Shown piece by piece: positions 53,658 through 61,846 of a stretch of DNA of 64,000 bases; the first letter of the stretch is position 1, and each line of letters starts with the position of its first letter. The notes beneath the pieces were generated by a model that was not told the origin of the DNA, searched no databases, and saw only the letters and a list, made by a program, of their open reading frames with translations. The DNA lies in contig CABIXV010000003.1 of assembly GCA_902362775.1 (NCBI GenBank), positions 305,385 to 369,384 of the forward strand, in the 5' to 3' direction. Position numbers and translations under genes: made by a program. The DNA is from Clostridiales bacterium. Its GTDB lineage: Bacteria; Bacillota; Clostridia; Oscillospirales; Oscillospiraceae.

Positions 53658-54637
53658 TTCTTAAACTCCTTCTTGGTGGACCGCCTCTCCTCATCCACCT
53701 CGTAGGCCTTGATGATCTTCTGGACCAGAGCATGGCGGACCACGTCGGCCTCTCCCAGCCGCATGATGGCGATATCATCCACGCCCTTCAGCACCCGCAT
53801 GGCCTCCCGCAGGCCGGACACCACATCCTTCGGCAGGTCGATCTGGGTGATGTCGCCGGTGATGACGATTTTCGATCCGAAGCCCAGGCGGGTCAAAAAC
53901 ATTTTCATCTGTTCCCGGCTGGTGTTCTGGGCCTCGTCCAGGATGATGAAGGAGTCGTCCAGCGTGCGGCCCCGCATATAGGCCAGGGGGGCCACCTCGA
54001 TGTTGCCCCGCTCCAGATACTTCTGATAGGTGTCGGGCCCCAGCATCTCAAAGAGAGCGTCATACAAGGGCCGGAGGTAGGGGTCTACCTTGGATTGCAG
54101 ATCGCCGGGGAGGAAGCCCAGCCGCTCCCCCGCCTCCACCGCCGGGCGGGTAAGGATGATGCGGTTGACCTCCTTGGCCCGGAAGGCCGCCACCGCGGCG
54201 GCCACCGCCAGATAGGTCTTACCGGTGCCCGCGGGGCCAATGCCAAGAGTTACCACATTGTCCCGGATAGCCTCCACATACTTTTTCTGCCCCAGGGTCT
54301 TGGCCTTGATGGGCTTGCCCTTGGCAGTGACGCACAGCACATCGCTGGCCAACTGGTGAATCTGGGCCTCACTGCCCTCCCGGACCAGTTGGATCACATA
54401 GCGCACGTTCTGCTCATTGATGGCTTCCCCTCTGGCGGCCAGGGTCATCAGGCTTTCCACCGTTCGGACGGCGCGCATGACACCCTCCGGGTCCTCACCG
54501 GATATCTTCAGCGCCGAGTCACGGCTGACTACGGTCACCCCCAGCTCCCGTTCGATGAGGCGGATATTCTCGTCAAAGGAGCCAAAAACGCTGATGGTCT
54601 CCTCCATTCGCTCCAGGCTGATGCTCTGTTCTGTCAT
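53654..54637 (-). CDS. phoH: PhoH-family ATPase
   Basis: P-loop ATPase with a presumed RNA-related role (the family is linked to YbeY and rRNA or RNA turnover). The 327 residues show Walker A GIGPAGTGKTYLAV (about 130-143), DDSFIILDEAQN as Walker B, and ITGDITQIDLP. An N-terminal KH-like region is present. It follows yqfC-yqfD as in Bacillus, but ybeY, usually next, is replaced here by the hypothetical gene. Confidence 0.95.
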   Translation of the reverse strand: MTEQSISLERMEETISVFGSFDENIRLIERELGVTVVSRDSALKISGEDPEGVMRAVRTVESLMTLAARGEAINEQNVRYVIQLVREGSEAQIHQLASDVLCVTAKGKPIKAKTLGQKKYVEAIRDNVVTLGIGPAGTGKTYLAVAAAVAAFRAKEVNRIILTRPAVEAGERLGFLPGDLQSKVDPYLRPLYDALFEMLGPDTYQKYLERGNIEVAPLAYMRGRTLDDSFIILDEAQNTSREQMKMFLTRLGFGSKIVITGDITQIDLPKDVVSGLREAMRVLKGVDDIAIMRLGEADVVRHALVQKIIKAYEVDEERRSTKKEFKK

Positions 54638-54654
54638 TCCTACTTATCTCCTGT

Positions 54655-55899
54655 TTATGAGGAGGCCTGCTCCTCTGATTCGCCGTGCTCCTCTGGCGGG
54701 GCGGAACCTGGGACCTCTTTCCCGATCTCCTCCTGGCACTCAGCCTGGGCGGTCACCTTCAGCTGCCCATCCTCCACCTTGGCGGAAAATCGGATAGAAT
54801 CTATCTGTCCGTCCTCCCCAATCAACCGCTCCAGACGGTCTTTCAGCTGTTCCTCCAGCAATCGCTGGGCCGCTTCCCGGTCTAGCTCCCTGCTCTCCAG
54901 CTCGTAGGCGCGATAACTCTCCTGGATCAATGAGATAGGAAGAGCCCGCTCCCCCGGCAGGGTGAGTTGGCGCACTGTGGTTATTTTATCATAGAATGGC
55001 CAGGAAATGCTACTGTTTCCAAAAATTTCGATGCGGCGGTCTAAAAATTTCAGGGACCAGATCTTCCGATCCTCCCCCGTATATACTTTGGTGTTCGCCT
55101 CCAGGGGGATCTGTGCCGTCAGCGTCCGCCAAGTCCGGGCCCACACCCGTCCCCTGGCATGGGTCTGATAGTAGCGGGTGGGCAGGTCGCTGTACTTGGG
55201 AGGCTCCATGGTCACAGTGCCGGAGATAAGCATCTCTCCGGCCAACACGGTATCCCCCTCCTGAACTGCCGCATCCCCTTGCTCCGGCTCGATGTGGGTG
55301 ACAATGCCATCCGCTTCGGCTACGATGTCAAAATATCCTTCCTCGTCTATCCGCTCCGGGGAGGCGACCGCCTCCCGCACGATGACCTCCAAGCGGGTGC
55401 CGTGGAGGTTGATCCCCACCCAGGACAGCTCCTCCATCTCCCGCAGGGTCTCCTGAGCCAGCTGCTGCCGGTCCAGGCCGGGGCCATAGACGCCGGGCCG
55501 GACGCCCAGCTGTCTCAGCTGGCTTAGGATAACGGCGGTAGGTACTCTCTCGTTTCCCTTGACCTCCACCGTCAATATGAATTGGGACAGGAAGGCTACG
55601 GCGCACAGGGACAGGGCGAGGCCCGTTAGGAAGGCATACCGGGTCCGGAAGCGGATGAGAAAGTCCGGCAGCCCCCGGCTGCCCTCCTGACTGACGTCGC
55701 AGCCTACTCTCTGGGCAAGCTCCCGGAGCTGTCTCAAGTGTCGGCGGCGGACTGTGAGGCGCAGAGTATGCTCATCCAGCCATTCTACGCCCCAGAATTC
55801 CACTCCGTTCTGGGCACAGAGGTTTATCAACCGTTCGGGGAACAGGCCGGTAACCCTCAGGTCGGCCATTCCCCGCAGAAAATTCATCAGCCGCTTCAT
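54655..55899 (-). CDS. yqfD: Sporulation protein YqfD
   Basis: Membrane protein needed for stage IV sporulation in the mother cell; its molecular job is open. The 414 residues have one strong span (about 90-115, FLTGLALSLCAVAFLSQFILTVEV), an N-terminal cytoplasmic domain and a long C-terminal domain (about 115-400) rich in beta strands. The tail is acidic and Ser/Glu-rich. It lies 12 bases after yqfC. Confidence 0.93.
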   Translation of the reverse strand: MKRLMNFLRGMADLRVTGLFPERLINLCAQNGVEFWGVEWLDEHTLRLTVRRRHLRQLRELAQRVGCDVSQEGSRGLPDFLIRFRTRYAFLTGLALSLCAVAFLSQFILTVEVKGNERVPTAVILSQLRQLGVRPGVYGPGLDRQQLAQETLREMEELSWVGINLHGTRLEVIVREAVASPERIDEEGYFDIVAEADGIVTHIEPEQGDAAVQEGDTVLAGEMLISGTVTMEPPKYSDLPTRYYQTHARGRVWARTWRTLTAQIPLEANTKVYTGEDRKIWSLKFLDRRIEIFGNSSISWPFYDKITTVRQLTLPGERALPISLIQESYRAYELESRELDREAAQRLLEEQLKDRLERLIGEDGQIDSIRFSAKVEDGQLKVTAQAECQEEIGKEVPGSAPPEEHGESEEQASS

Positions 55900-55911
55900 C
55901 CCGATCCCCTC

Positions 55912-56193
55912 CTAGTCCAGCTCTATCTGGCGTATCTTCCCGGTGATGAGCAGTTCCAGCCCAGTCATGGCCCGCAGCTCCAGCCCCTCGCCCGCTATTT
56001 TTACAATAAACACGCCGCCGCTGACGTGGATCTCCTCCTTACCATAGGCCAGGATACCCCTGTGATTCTCCATTCTCAGTTCCCCGTCCCCCACCAACTC
56101 CAGTCGGGGCAGTCCTGCCAGGGCGTCAGCGGGCAGGTCCAGGGCCTCCGCTGTCCGCTCCAGCAGACCGGGTCGCCGTGGCTTTCTATCCAT
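55912..56193 (-). CDS. yqfC: Sporulation protein YqfC
   Basis: The 93 residues form a small beta-rich protein (LELVGDGELRMENHRGILAYGKEEIHV...). YqfC is encoded with yqfD in nearly all spore formers and is thought to act with it at the forespore membrane under SigE control. SD GGGGAGAGGTG precedes the ATG. Confidence 0.92.
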   Translation of the reverse strand: MDRKPRRPGLLERTAEALDLPADALAGLPRLELVGDGELRMENHRGILAYGKEEIHVSGGVFIVKIAGEGLELRAMTGLELLITGKIRQIELD

Positions 56194-56256
56194 AAAAAAT
56201 CACCTCTCCCCTATTTGTATGAGGGAAAGAGGTGAAACTTGTGGGAAACCTTTTCT

Positions 56257-56676
56257 TTATCCCAACGGCTTTGTGACGCTGGGCCATCCCCCCTCCTCCA
56301 GCTCCATGGACACCGTACCCCAGCAGAAATATTGAATGGTCCAGGAGGCTATGGACCCAGGTGGCCGTCTCTCCACCTGGACCCAGACGGGAACCAGCGG
56401 GAGTCTGTCAGAATATAGTCCCCGGCTGTACCTCATCACCGCCGCCTGAAGGTCGGGTGGCAGGGGCTCAACTCCCTTATGGTACCGCAGGAGGGGGTGA
56501 CCGCACAGAAGGGCAAGCATTAAAATGACCGCACCACCGGCGGCGGCCCAGCGTTTCCTCCATTTCACTCTTCTGACCAAAGGAATCCGACTGGCGGCCA
56601 GGGCCAGGAGGGCAGCCAGCAGGGCAGCAGCTCCCGCTTGAACCGTCCACGCCGCCAGGGTAACTATCAATTCCAT
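56257..56676 (-). CDS. Hypothetical protein with two membrane spans
   Basis: The 139 residues have spans at about 8-28 and 40-60 separated by a basic cytoplasmic loop, then a C-terminal domain outside the cell (about 65-139) rich in Pro, Trp and Arg. No known motif. It has an SD (AGGTGGG) and follows the next listed gene by 15 bases, so it belongs to the same unit. Confidence 0.65.
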   Translation of the reverse strand: MELIVTLAAWTVQAGAAALLAALLALAASRIPLVRRVKWRKRWAAAGGAVILMLALLCGHPLLRYHKGVEPLPPDLQAAVMRYSRGLYSDRLPLVPVWVQVERRPPGSIASWTIQYFCWGTVSMELEEGGWPSVTKPLG

Positions 56677-56691
56677 AGATCAACCCACCTT

Positions 56692-57234
56692 TTAGGCTGT
56701 TCCGTCATCCTCCAGCCGGGGCGGATCTCCGCCCACTGTGCTGTATATCTCTCGACTTCCCCGGAAAATCGGCCCGCGGTATTCGTAGTAGTCGTACATG
56801 GGGTCCAGAAAAGAGCGGTCAACCTCTACCAGCAAGCAGCCCTCATGGGCTAGTATTCTCTCCCCTCCGCCATAAGTGACAAAGATCCCCCACAGGCCCC
56901 AGAACAGGCCGACACTGGACAGGACCATAGCACACAGCACCAGGACCGCCTGAGGAACACGTTTCTTCCAACCCCTGACGGCCACATACCAAATACAGGC
57001 CAGAAAGCTTACTATTGCCGTTAGACAGAGGATCAGAGCAGGACGGTTTCTCCACGCCAACCCCAACAGCTTATTTCCGCCCCACAGGAGAAGGAAGCTC
57101 CCCAGAGCAATTCCCGACAGCACCCAATAGCGCCGGTCCTTGCGGCGGATACTGTTCACACCATAGACTGCCGCTGCCAGCAGAGCTATTGGAAAGGCTA
57201 TATAGGCAGTGCCCATCATAAGCAACTCGTCCAT
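56692..57234 (-). CDS. Hypothetical polytopic membrane protein
   Basis: The 180 residues have four predicted spans (about 5-25, 36-55, 65-85, 92-115) and an extracellular C-terminal part of about 60 residues with several Tyr and acidic residues (DPMYDYYEYRGPIFRG). No family is recognised. Part of a run of small membrane or exported proteins between yqfC and the XRE/DUF2975 pair. Confidence 0.65.
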   Translation of the reverse strand: MDELLMMGTAYIAFPIALLAAAVYGVNSIRRKDRRYWVLSGIALGSFLLLWGGNKLLGLAWRNRPALILCLTAIVSFLACIWYVAVRGWKKRVPQAVLVLCAMVLSSVGLFWGLWGIFVTYGGGERILAHEGCLLVEVDRSFLDPMYDYYEYRGPIFRGSREIYSTVGGDPPRLEDDGTA

Positions 57235-57255
57235 CTCTTCGCCTCTATCAGACTT

Positions 57256-57366
57256 TTACGGCAGAAAAGGCCAGACAAAGTGAATATAGAGGGGGATCCC
57301 CACAACGGTCACCAGACAGAAAGTCAACAACAGTCCAAGCAGCACACGGCCGATATTCTCTTTCAT
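57256..57366 (-). CDS. 36-residue membrane peptide
   Basis: A 37-codon frame with SD (GGATGGAGAAGAG) encodes a peptide with a single hydrophobic span (about 7-31) and a short polar start (MKENIGR). It ends FVWPFLP. Such leaderless one-span peptides often act as regulators of larger membrane proteins; here this is only a guess. It lies between the lipoprotein gene and the polytopic membrane protein gene. Confidence 0.55.
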   Translation of the reverse strand: MKENIGRVLLGLLLTFCLVTVVGIPLYIHFVWPFLP

Positions 57367-57392
57367 CTCTTCTCCATCCTTTCCCTATTCAT

Positions 57393-57785
57393 TCACTTCA
57401 TAGTATTCTCCGTGGTACAGGTCATGGTCCCCCAGTCCTTCAGGGTAAGGAAAAGCCGCTCCCCCTGAAACTCCAAATAGCTGCGGGCCAACTCCCGCTG
57501 CCAGCAGTCAAAGAGAACAACAACGCATTCCCCCGTCCCAGCCAGCTCCAGGCCGTAACTCTCTCCACACTCTAGCAGCCCGCTCCCATCCTCACTGGAA
57601 ACCGACTTTGTCTGGCTGCTTTCTGTCACAGAGATCCCATCGATCACTGCGGAGCTTTCATTTACCACTACAAGGTCGGCCTTCTCTCCGCCGCAGCCGG
57701 ACAGCCAGAAGCCGACCAGGGAGCAGCTGGAGAGAGTCCCCACAAGGGACAGAGTCAGGAGCGCGGTCATTATCTGTTTTCTCAT
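57393..57785 (-). CDS. Lipoprotein of unknown function
   Basis: The 130 residues begin with a basic signal region and a hydrophobic core followed by the lipobox GTLSSC, so Cys21 would be lipidated. The mature part has four or five further Cys and acidic stretches. No enzyme motif is visible. SD AGAGGAG lies upstream. It is in one unit with the metallophosphoesterase gene (16 bases upstream). Confidence 0.75.
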   Translation of the reverse strand: MRKQIMTALLTLSLVGTLSSCSLVGFWLSGCGGEKADLVVVNESSAVIDGISVTESSQTKSVSSEDGSGLLECGESYGLELAGTGECVVVLFDCWQRELARSYLEFQGERLFLTLKDWGTMTCTTENTMK

Positions 57786-57801
57786 TTCTTTTCTCCTCTG
57801 T

Positions 57802-58677
57802 TCAGTCCTCTGTCCTCAGGGTCAACACCACCACCTCCGGCCTGTTTAAGAACCTGAATGGAAAGGTGCTGTTGCCCAGTCCCCGGGACACCACCAAAGT
57901 GGTGTCCTCCACTTCATAGAGCCCTTTGGTCAGTTTGGGCAGGAATCCCTGCCCCGGCGCATAGAGGCCGCCCACAAAAGGCAGCCGTATCTGGCCGCCG
58001 TGGGCGTGGCCGGAAAATACAAGGTCCGCTCCGGCCCTGGCGTAGTCGGAAATAAATTGGGGCTCGTGGGCCAGCAGGATGGATAATCCATCCGGAACAT
58101 CCTCCATCAGCCAATCTACCGTTCCATCCCGCAGGCTTTCGTCTGACAGCCCAGCCAGCACCAGGCAGCTCTCCCCCACCGGAAGAACGGCGCATCGGTC
58201 CTCCAGCACCACGACTCCGGCCTCGGTCATCCCCTCCAGCAGCTCCGTCCGCTCTCTGTCTGCAATCGACCACTCGTGGTTACCGGTGATATAGTAGGTA
58301 GGCGCCAGCTCTGACGTCCCCTTTGCCAGCTCCAGAGCTGGGATCAGGTCCGTTCGGTTCCGATCCACCAAATCTCCTGTCATCAGGACCAGGTCCGGCT
58401 CCAGCTCCTCCACTAACTTCAGCAGCCGGCGCTGGCCATCCCCAAAGCGGTGGTTGTGCAGATCGGAGAGCTGGACGATGGTATATCCGTCCAACTCCCG
58501 CGGGACCTTCGTGGACGTAAACTCGTACCGGCTCACCGTCAGGCCGTTGTTCTGCCACCAGAAAAAGGCCGCCAAAAGCACCAAAGCAGCCCCAATCGCA
58601 ACCATCTGTTTCCAGCGCCCTTCCCTTGTCTTCAACGCTTTTTCCTCCAAAATCCTAGAAGTCTGTTTCCAGTACAT
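57802..58677 (-). CDS. Membrane-anchored metallophosphoesterase (YkuE/YaeI type)
   Basis: The 291 residues have one N-terminal anchor (about 25-45) and a calcineurin-like phosphoesterase domain with the full set of motifs: LSDLHNHRFG, MTGDLVDRNR, ITGNHEWS, LLAHEPQF and FSGHAHGGQIRLP. Family members in Gram-positives act on UDP-sugar lipids or on unknown envelope substrates. The start overlaps the end of the upstream gene by 23 bases. Confidence 0.92.
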   Translation of the reverse strand: MYWKQTSRILEEKALKTREGRWKQMVAIGAALVLLAAFFWWQNNGLTVSRYEFTSTKVPRELDGYTIVQLSDLHNHRFGDGQRRLLKLVEELEPDLVLMTGDLVDRNRTDLIPALELAKGTSELAPTYYITGNHEWSIADRERTELLEGMTEAGVVVLEDRCAVLPVGESCLVLAGLSDESLRDGTVDWLMEDVPDGLSILLAHEPQFISDYARAGADLVFSGHAHGGQIRLPFVGGLYAPGQGFLPKLTKGLYEVEDTTLVVSRGLGNSTFPFRFLNRPEVVVLTLRTED

Positions 58678-59143
58678 ACAGCCTTCCCTGTTCCGTATCC
58701 ATCAGAGCAAAGGTGCAGTTTTGCAGCACCGGGTTAAACTCACACTTTTTTCCATATTGCTCCTGAAACCTGTCCCGGTAAAACCAGAAGCCCCGTGGCT
58801 CCTCCGGCAGAGGGGGTATCTGTTCGCCGTTTTGCCGCCATGCCGCCCGGAACTGCTCCCACAGCTCCGGCTCTATGGGGCTCTCCCTCCAGCGCTGGGA
58901 GATATCGTCAATCAGCCCCTCCGCCTTATCGGGATCTGAACACTCCACCACAACTGTGAGCACCCCGTCGCCGTGGAATCCTCCGTGGCTGTCTTCATAG
59001 GTAATTGCCGCTCCTGCAGGCAGGTCGATCCCCAGTTGTTTTTCCAGATGTCTCTCCATTCCGGAGCCGCCCAGCCCCAGCTCCCCCAGAAGAACGCCGC
59101 ACAGCAGCACCGCCAGCGGTAAAATGATTAAAAGCCGTTTCAT
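58655..59143 (-). CDS. Exported or membrane-anchored hypothetical protein
   Basis: The 162 residues from the ATG at 59143 (GGAGG close upstream) have an N-terminal hydrophobic segment (about 4-24) and a soluble domain with two Cys near the end. It is probably tethered outside. An alternative upstream start has no hydrophobic lead. No family known. It overlaps the phosphoesterase gene by 23 bases, which implies coupling. Confidence 0.7.
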   Translation of the reverse strand: MKRLLIILPLAVLLCGVLLGELGLGGSGMERHLEKQLGIDLPAGAAITYEDSHGGFHGDGVLTVVVECSDPDKAEGLIDDISQRWRESPIEPELWEQFRAAWRQNGEQIPPLPEEPRGFWFYRDRFQEQYGKKCEFNPVLQNCTFALMDTEQGRLYVLETDF

Positions 59144-59219
59144 ATTGCCTCCAAATTTTCCTTCCATCCGGTCTTGAAGCCCTCCTTTCCCCATAGGTCC
59201 AGCCGTGCTTTTTCAGGCC

Positions 59220-59591
59220 TCAGTCCCCATAGGTCCTGCTCTCCGTTACGGCCCCGTCCTCCAGATAGACAAACAGGTAGCCCCATCCCAACCCGTAGCT
59301 CCCGATGGGATAGGCCAAAAGCTCTCGCACTTCTCGACCGTCGGGTGTCAACCTCTCCTCCCGCTGGTCCCCATCGGTGTCCGGTTCCAGCAGGGACACC
59401 ACCTCTTCCTGGGACATCCCCTTCAAGCCGCCGTACTGAGTCAGCAGGTCGTCTACAATGTGGTGGCGCTCACCGGGCCGGGCTGCCCATCGCTCTGGAG
59501 TAAATTGACTCCGCTGCCACCACCAACCCAGAAATATCAGGGCCAGCGCCAGAAATAGCGCCAGCTTTTTGTGCCTTTTGATCCAGCTCAT
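59220..59591 (-). CDS. Hypothetical protein with N-terminal anchor
   Basis: The 123 residues have a basic start, a single span (about 9-25, LALFLALALIFLGWWW) and an extracellular domain with a possible DDLLTQYGGLKGMSQEEVVSLL helical repeat (reminiscent of SmpA/BamE-type folds). The start ATGA overlaps the stop of the XRE gene. Confidence 0.7.
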   Translation of the reverse strand: MSWIKRHKKLALFLALALIFLGWWWQRSQFTPERWAARPGERHHIVDDLLTQYGGLKGMSQEEVVSLLEPDTDGDQREERLTPDGREVRELLAYPIGSYGLGWGYLFVYLEDGAVTESRTYGD

Positions 59592-59809
59592 GGCTCCCCC
59601 TCCCCGTCAGGGACAAACTCCAGAATGTTCCCCGGCTGGCAGTCCAGGGCGGCACAGATGGCCTCCAGCGTAGAAAAACGGATGGCCCTCGCCTTGTTGT
59701 TCTTTAAAATGGACAGGTTCGCCATCGTGATATCCACCCGCTGGGCCAGCTCCCCCAGGGACATCTTTCTTCTGGCCATCATCACATCTAAATTGACTAC
59801 AATCTTCAC
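59588..59809 (-). CDS. XRE-family regulator (YozG-like)
   Basis: The 73 residues are one Cro/CI helix-turn-helix domain: MMARRKMSLGELAQRVDITMANLSILKNNKA, then RFSTLEAICAALDCQPGNILEF. This is the type always found beside DUF2975 membrane proteins. It begins with GTG after a G-rich ribosome-binding site. The downstream genes up to 56257 may be under its control through read-through. Confidence 0.93.
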   Translation of the reverse strand: MKIVVNLDVMMARRKMSLGELAQRVDITMANLSILKNNKARAIRFSTLEAICAALDCQPGNILEFVPDGEGEP

Positions 59810-59821
59810 AGACCCGCCCCC

Positions 59822-60412
59822 TCAAATTGTCAGGTCCTGGTCCTCCTTCAGCTCCGCCGCCTGGCGAAACAGGGCGGACATAACCAGGAACAGCAGCCCG
59901 CCCATCAGGAAGATGGGGATGAACAGGGTGTTATAGGTATAAATAGGAGCCGTGTTTTTCAACCATATCAGCTCCCCGATCAGCCGCACCGCCGCCATCC
60001 CGGTGATAATCCAGCAGCAGACCGCCGCCCGCCTCATACTGCGGGCGTTGGCCATCTGGAACGGCATTCCCTCCAGAACGGTATTGAGTATCCCTTTGGC
60101 TTGCTTGAGAATCACAAAGCAGCACACACCGCAAATCAGCAAAAAAAGGGTGTACAGGGCGCAGACCGTATCCTGCCAGACCTCTCCCCAGCCGGCCAGA
60201 GCCACAAAAATTATGGGAATCACTATGTCGTCCTCGCCATACGGCTGAATCCGAAGCAGATGGAGCACCCGCTCTTCCAGAAACAGATGCAGCTCGTCCG
60301 CTGAAGTCACCAGCCAAGGTACGAACAACAGCGCAATTACATTCAGCACCATCATGCCAACGACCAGCATTTTCAGAACGCCTGCCAGCTTCTGTACCCC
60401 TGTCTTTTCCAT
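59822..60412 (-). CDS. DUF2975 membrane protein
   Basis: The 196 residues have four spans (about 12-35, 60-105, 125-150, 165-188), the arrangement of DUF2975 proteins. These form a conserved pair with a Cro/CI regulator, located 12 bases downstream here. The role is thought to be sensing or membrane-linked control of the regulator but has not been shown. It has a strong promoter. Confidence 0.9.
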   Translation of the reverse strand: MEKTGVQKLAGVLKMLVVGMMVLNVIALLFVPWLVTSADELHLFLEERVLHLLRIQPYGEDDIVIPIIFVALAGWGEVWQDTVCALYTLFLLICGVCCFVILKQAKGILNTVLEGMPFQMANARSMRRAAVCCWIITGMAAVRLIGELIWLKNTAPIYTYNTLFIPIFLMGGLLFLVMSALFRQAAELKEDQDLTI

Positions 60413-60436
60413 GGAAGATTCCCCCTTTGCTACCCT

Positions 60437-60465
60437 AGCCTAGCACGGCAAAAACCGATTGTCAA
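60437..60465 (-). promoter_or_regulatory. Promoter of the DUF2975-XRE operon
   Basis: Minus strand TTGACA (60460-60465), 17 bases, TAGGCT (60437-60442). The region upstream is very AT-rich (60460-60510). Confidence 0.65.
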
Positions 60466-60531
60466 TATATTTTTATTGTTTTTCGATAAATTTTAAAGTT
60501 TAAATGTCCGGCACAGTATCGTGCCGGACCC

Positions 60532-61104
60532 TCATCCCGCGGTTTCAAGTGCACCGCTGTATTTTTTCAGTTCCTGCCGCCGCCGCCGCCAGTCCGGCAT
60601 GAGTGTATCCATCCGGGCATAAAAGCCGGGGCCGTGATCGTGGTGAAGAAAGTGGACCAGCTCATGAAGCGCCACATAGTCCCGCAGCCCTTCTGGGCAC
60701 CGGGCCAGAGCCACATTCAGGGTGATATACCCCTGGCTCCAGTGGCAGTTGCCCCACTGGCTTCTCATCTTCCGCAGCTTCAACAGAGGGCGTGCCACTC
60801 CAAGTCCCTCTACCAGAGGATAAACCCGGCCAACAGCATCTTCCAGCAAACGGAGGCACTCTTCTCTATCAGGGCCAGGGAGCAAAGGAACCGTTCGATC
60901 CGCCATACGAGCTCGCACATCCATAATCCAGCCGCCCTTTTGAGCAATCAGGTGGTCAGCCTGCTCCAGAGGACAGTGTGTGGGGATGGATAAAACTACC
61001 GTGCCATCTCGCCGAATGTGAAGATTCAAGTTTTTTACCCGCTTCTTCACCAGAAGGTATGTAATTGGACCCAAAGGCGTGTCCACCACCCGGTCTCGCT
61101 CCAT
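60532..61104 (-). CDS. YgjP-type zinc metalloprotease (M48/DUF45)
   Basis: The 190 residues show the zinc-site HELVHFLHHDHGPGFYARM (HExxH with the third His downstream) and MRSQWGNCHWSQGYITLN just before it, a pattern diagnostic for YgjP/SprT-like proteins. Often called UTP pyrophosphatase-related in older annotations; the function is unproven. It is monocistronic with SD GGGAGG. Confidence 0.92.
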   Translation of the reverse strand: MERDRVVDTPLGPITYLLVKKRVKNLNLHIRRDGTVVLSIPTHCPLEQADHLIAQKGGWIMDVRARMADRTVPLLPGPDREECLRLLEDAVGRVYPLVEGLGVARPLLKLRKMRSQWGNCHWSQGYITLNVALARCPEGLRDYVALHELVHFLHHDHGPGFYARMDTLMPDWRRRRQELKKYSGALETAG

Positions 61105-61144
61105 TGAGTTCCCTCCCTTTTCACTTGCACTGGCATAGAATCAG

Positions 61145-61177
61145 AATAGGCCCAGCACCTGTGGTGAAGGGCCTATT
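61145..61177. terminator. Terminator between ygjP-type gene and anti-sigma gene
   Basis: Arms AATAGGCCC (61145-61153) and GGGCCTATT (61169-61177) with a 15-nt loop. U-rich on the plus strand, T-rich with interruptions on the minus strand. Confidence 0.65.
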
Positions 61178-61243
61178 TTTATTCTATCAGGGCCTGGACG
61201 AAAAAGCAAGGCGGCCAGCTCATACGCTGTTGTGCCCGTTTCT

Positions 61244-61846
61244 TTACTCGGTAATACCCAGTTGAGCTCTGGCGTTGACCAGCCAAGCCGGTTCTTTCTC
61301 ACCACTGCCAGTCATGCTGTCATACACCTCAGCAGCACGCATGCCATCCGCAGCCTCCCACCGTTCCATCCAGCCGCAACGCTCAGGCTCACCTCCCACT
61401 ACGACGACAGTACGGTTTCCCTCGTCGTCCTCTGAGCTATAAATATATGGAGTGCTCTCGTTGATCCGGTCTGTAATGTCTATATGCTGGCCATCAGCTA
61501 CAAACCACAGCCTGCCAGCCTCCCAAGACACCACAAGAGGGGTACCCGCCTCGTCATACCCTGTGGATAGCGAGATACTCGCATAGTTTTCTCCAATACT
61601 TAACTGGCCGCCGGACATCAGGGTATAGATCTGCTCTCCGTAGGCCCAGCCCACCAGCGCCAAACAGGCCGCAAGTGCCGCGGCAACCAACCCGGTCCGC
61701 CGCGCTGTATGGCGTTTTCCCTGTACAGCAGTTATCACTCTTTTCTTAATCAGATCCACATCCACTTCATGTTCCTCCTCCGGTATAAACTCCGTATCCG
61801 TGTATTGCTCCATAAGCTCAGAAATCTCAATTTTCCATTGGTTCAT
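61244..61846 (-). CDS. Putative membrane-anchored anti-sigma factor
   Basis: The 200 residues comprise a cytoplasmic N-terminal part (about 1-50, helical, acidic), one span (about 53-70, GLVAAALAACLALVGWAYG) and an extracellular domain of about 125 residues. The arrangement and the overlap with an ECF sigma gene (20 bases) identify it as the likely anti-sigma factor. It lacks a clear zinc-binding HxxxCxxC motif, so it would be a non-ZAS type. ATG at 61846 after AGGAGG. Confidence 0.8.
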   Translation of the reverse strand: MNQWKIEISELMEQYTDTEFIPEEEHEVDVDLIKKRVITAVQGKRHTARRTGLVAAALAACLALVGWAYGEQIYTLMSGGQLSIGENYASISLSTGYDEAGTPLVVSWEAGRLWFVADGQHIDITDRINESTPYIYSSEDDEGNRTVVVVGGEPERCGWMERWEAADGMRAAEVYDSMTGSGEKEPAWLVNARAQLGITE

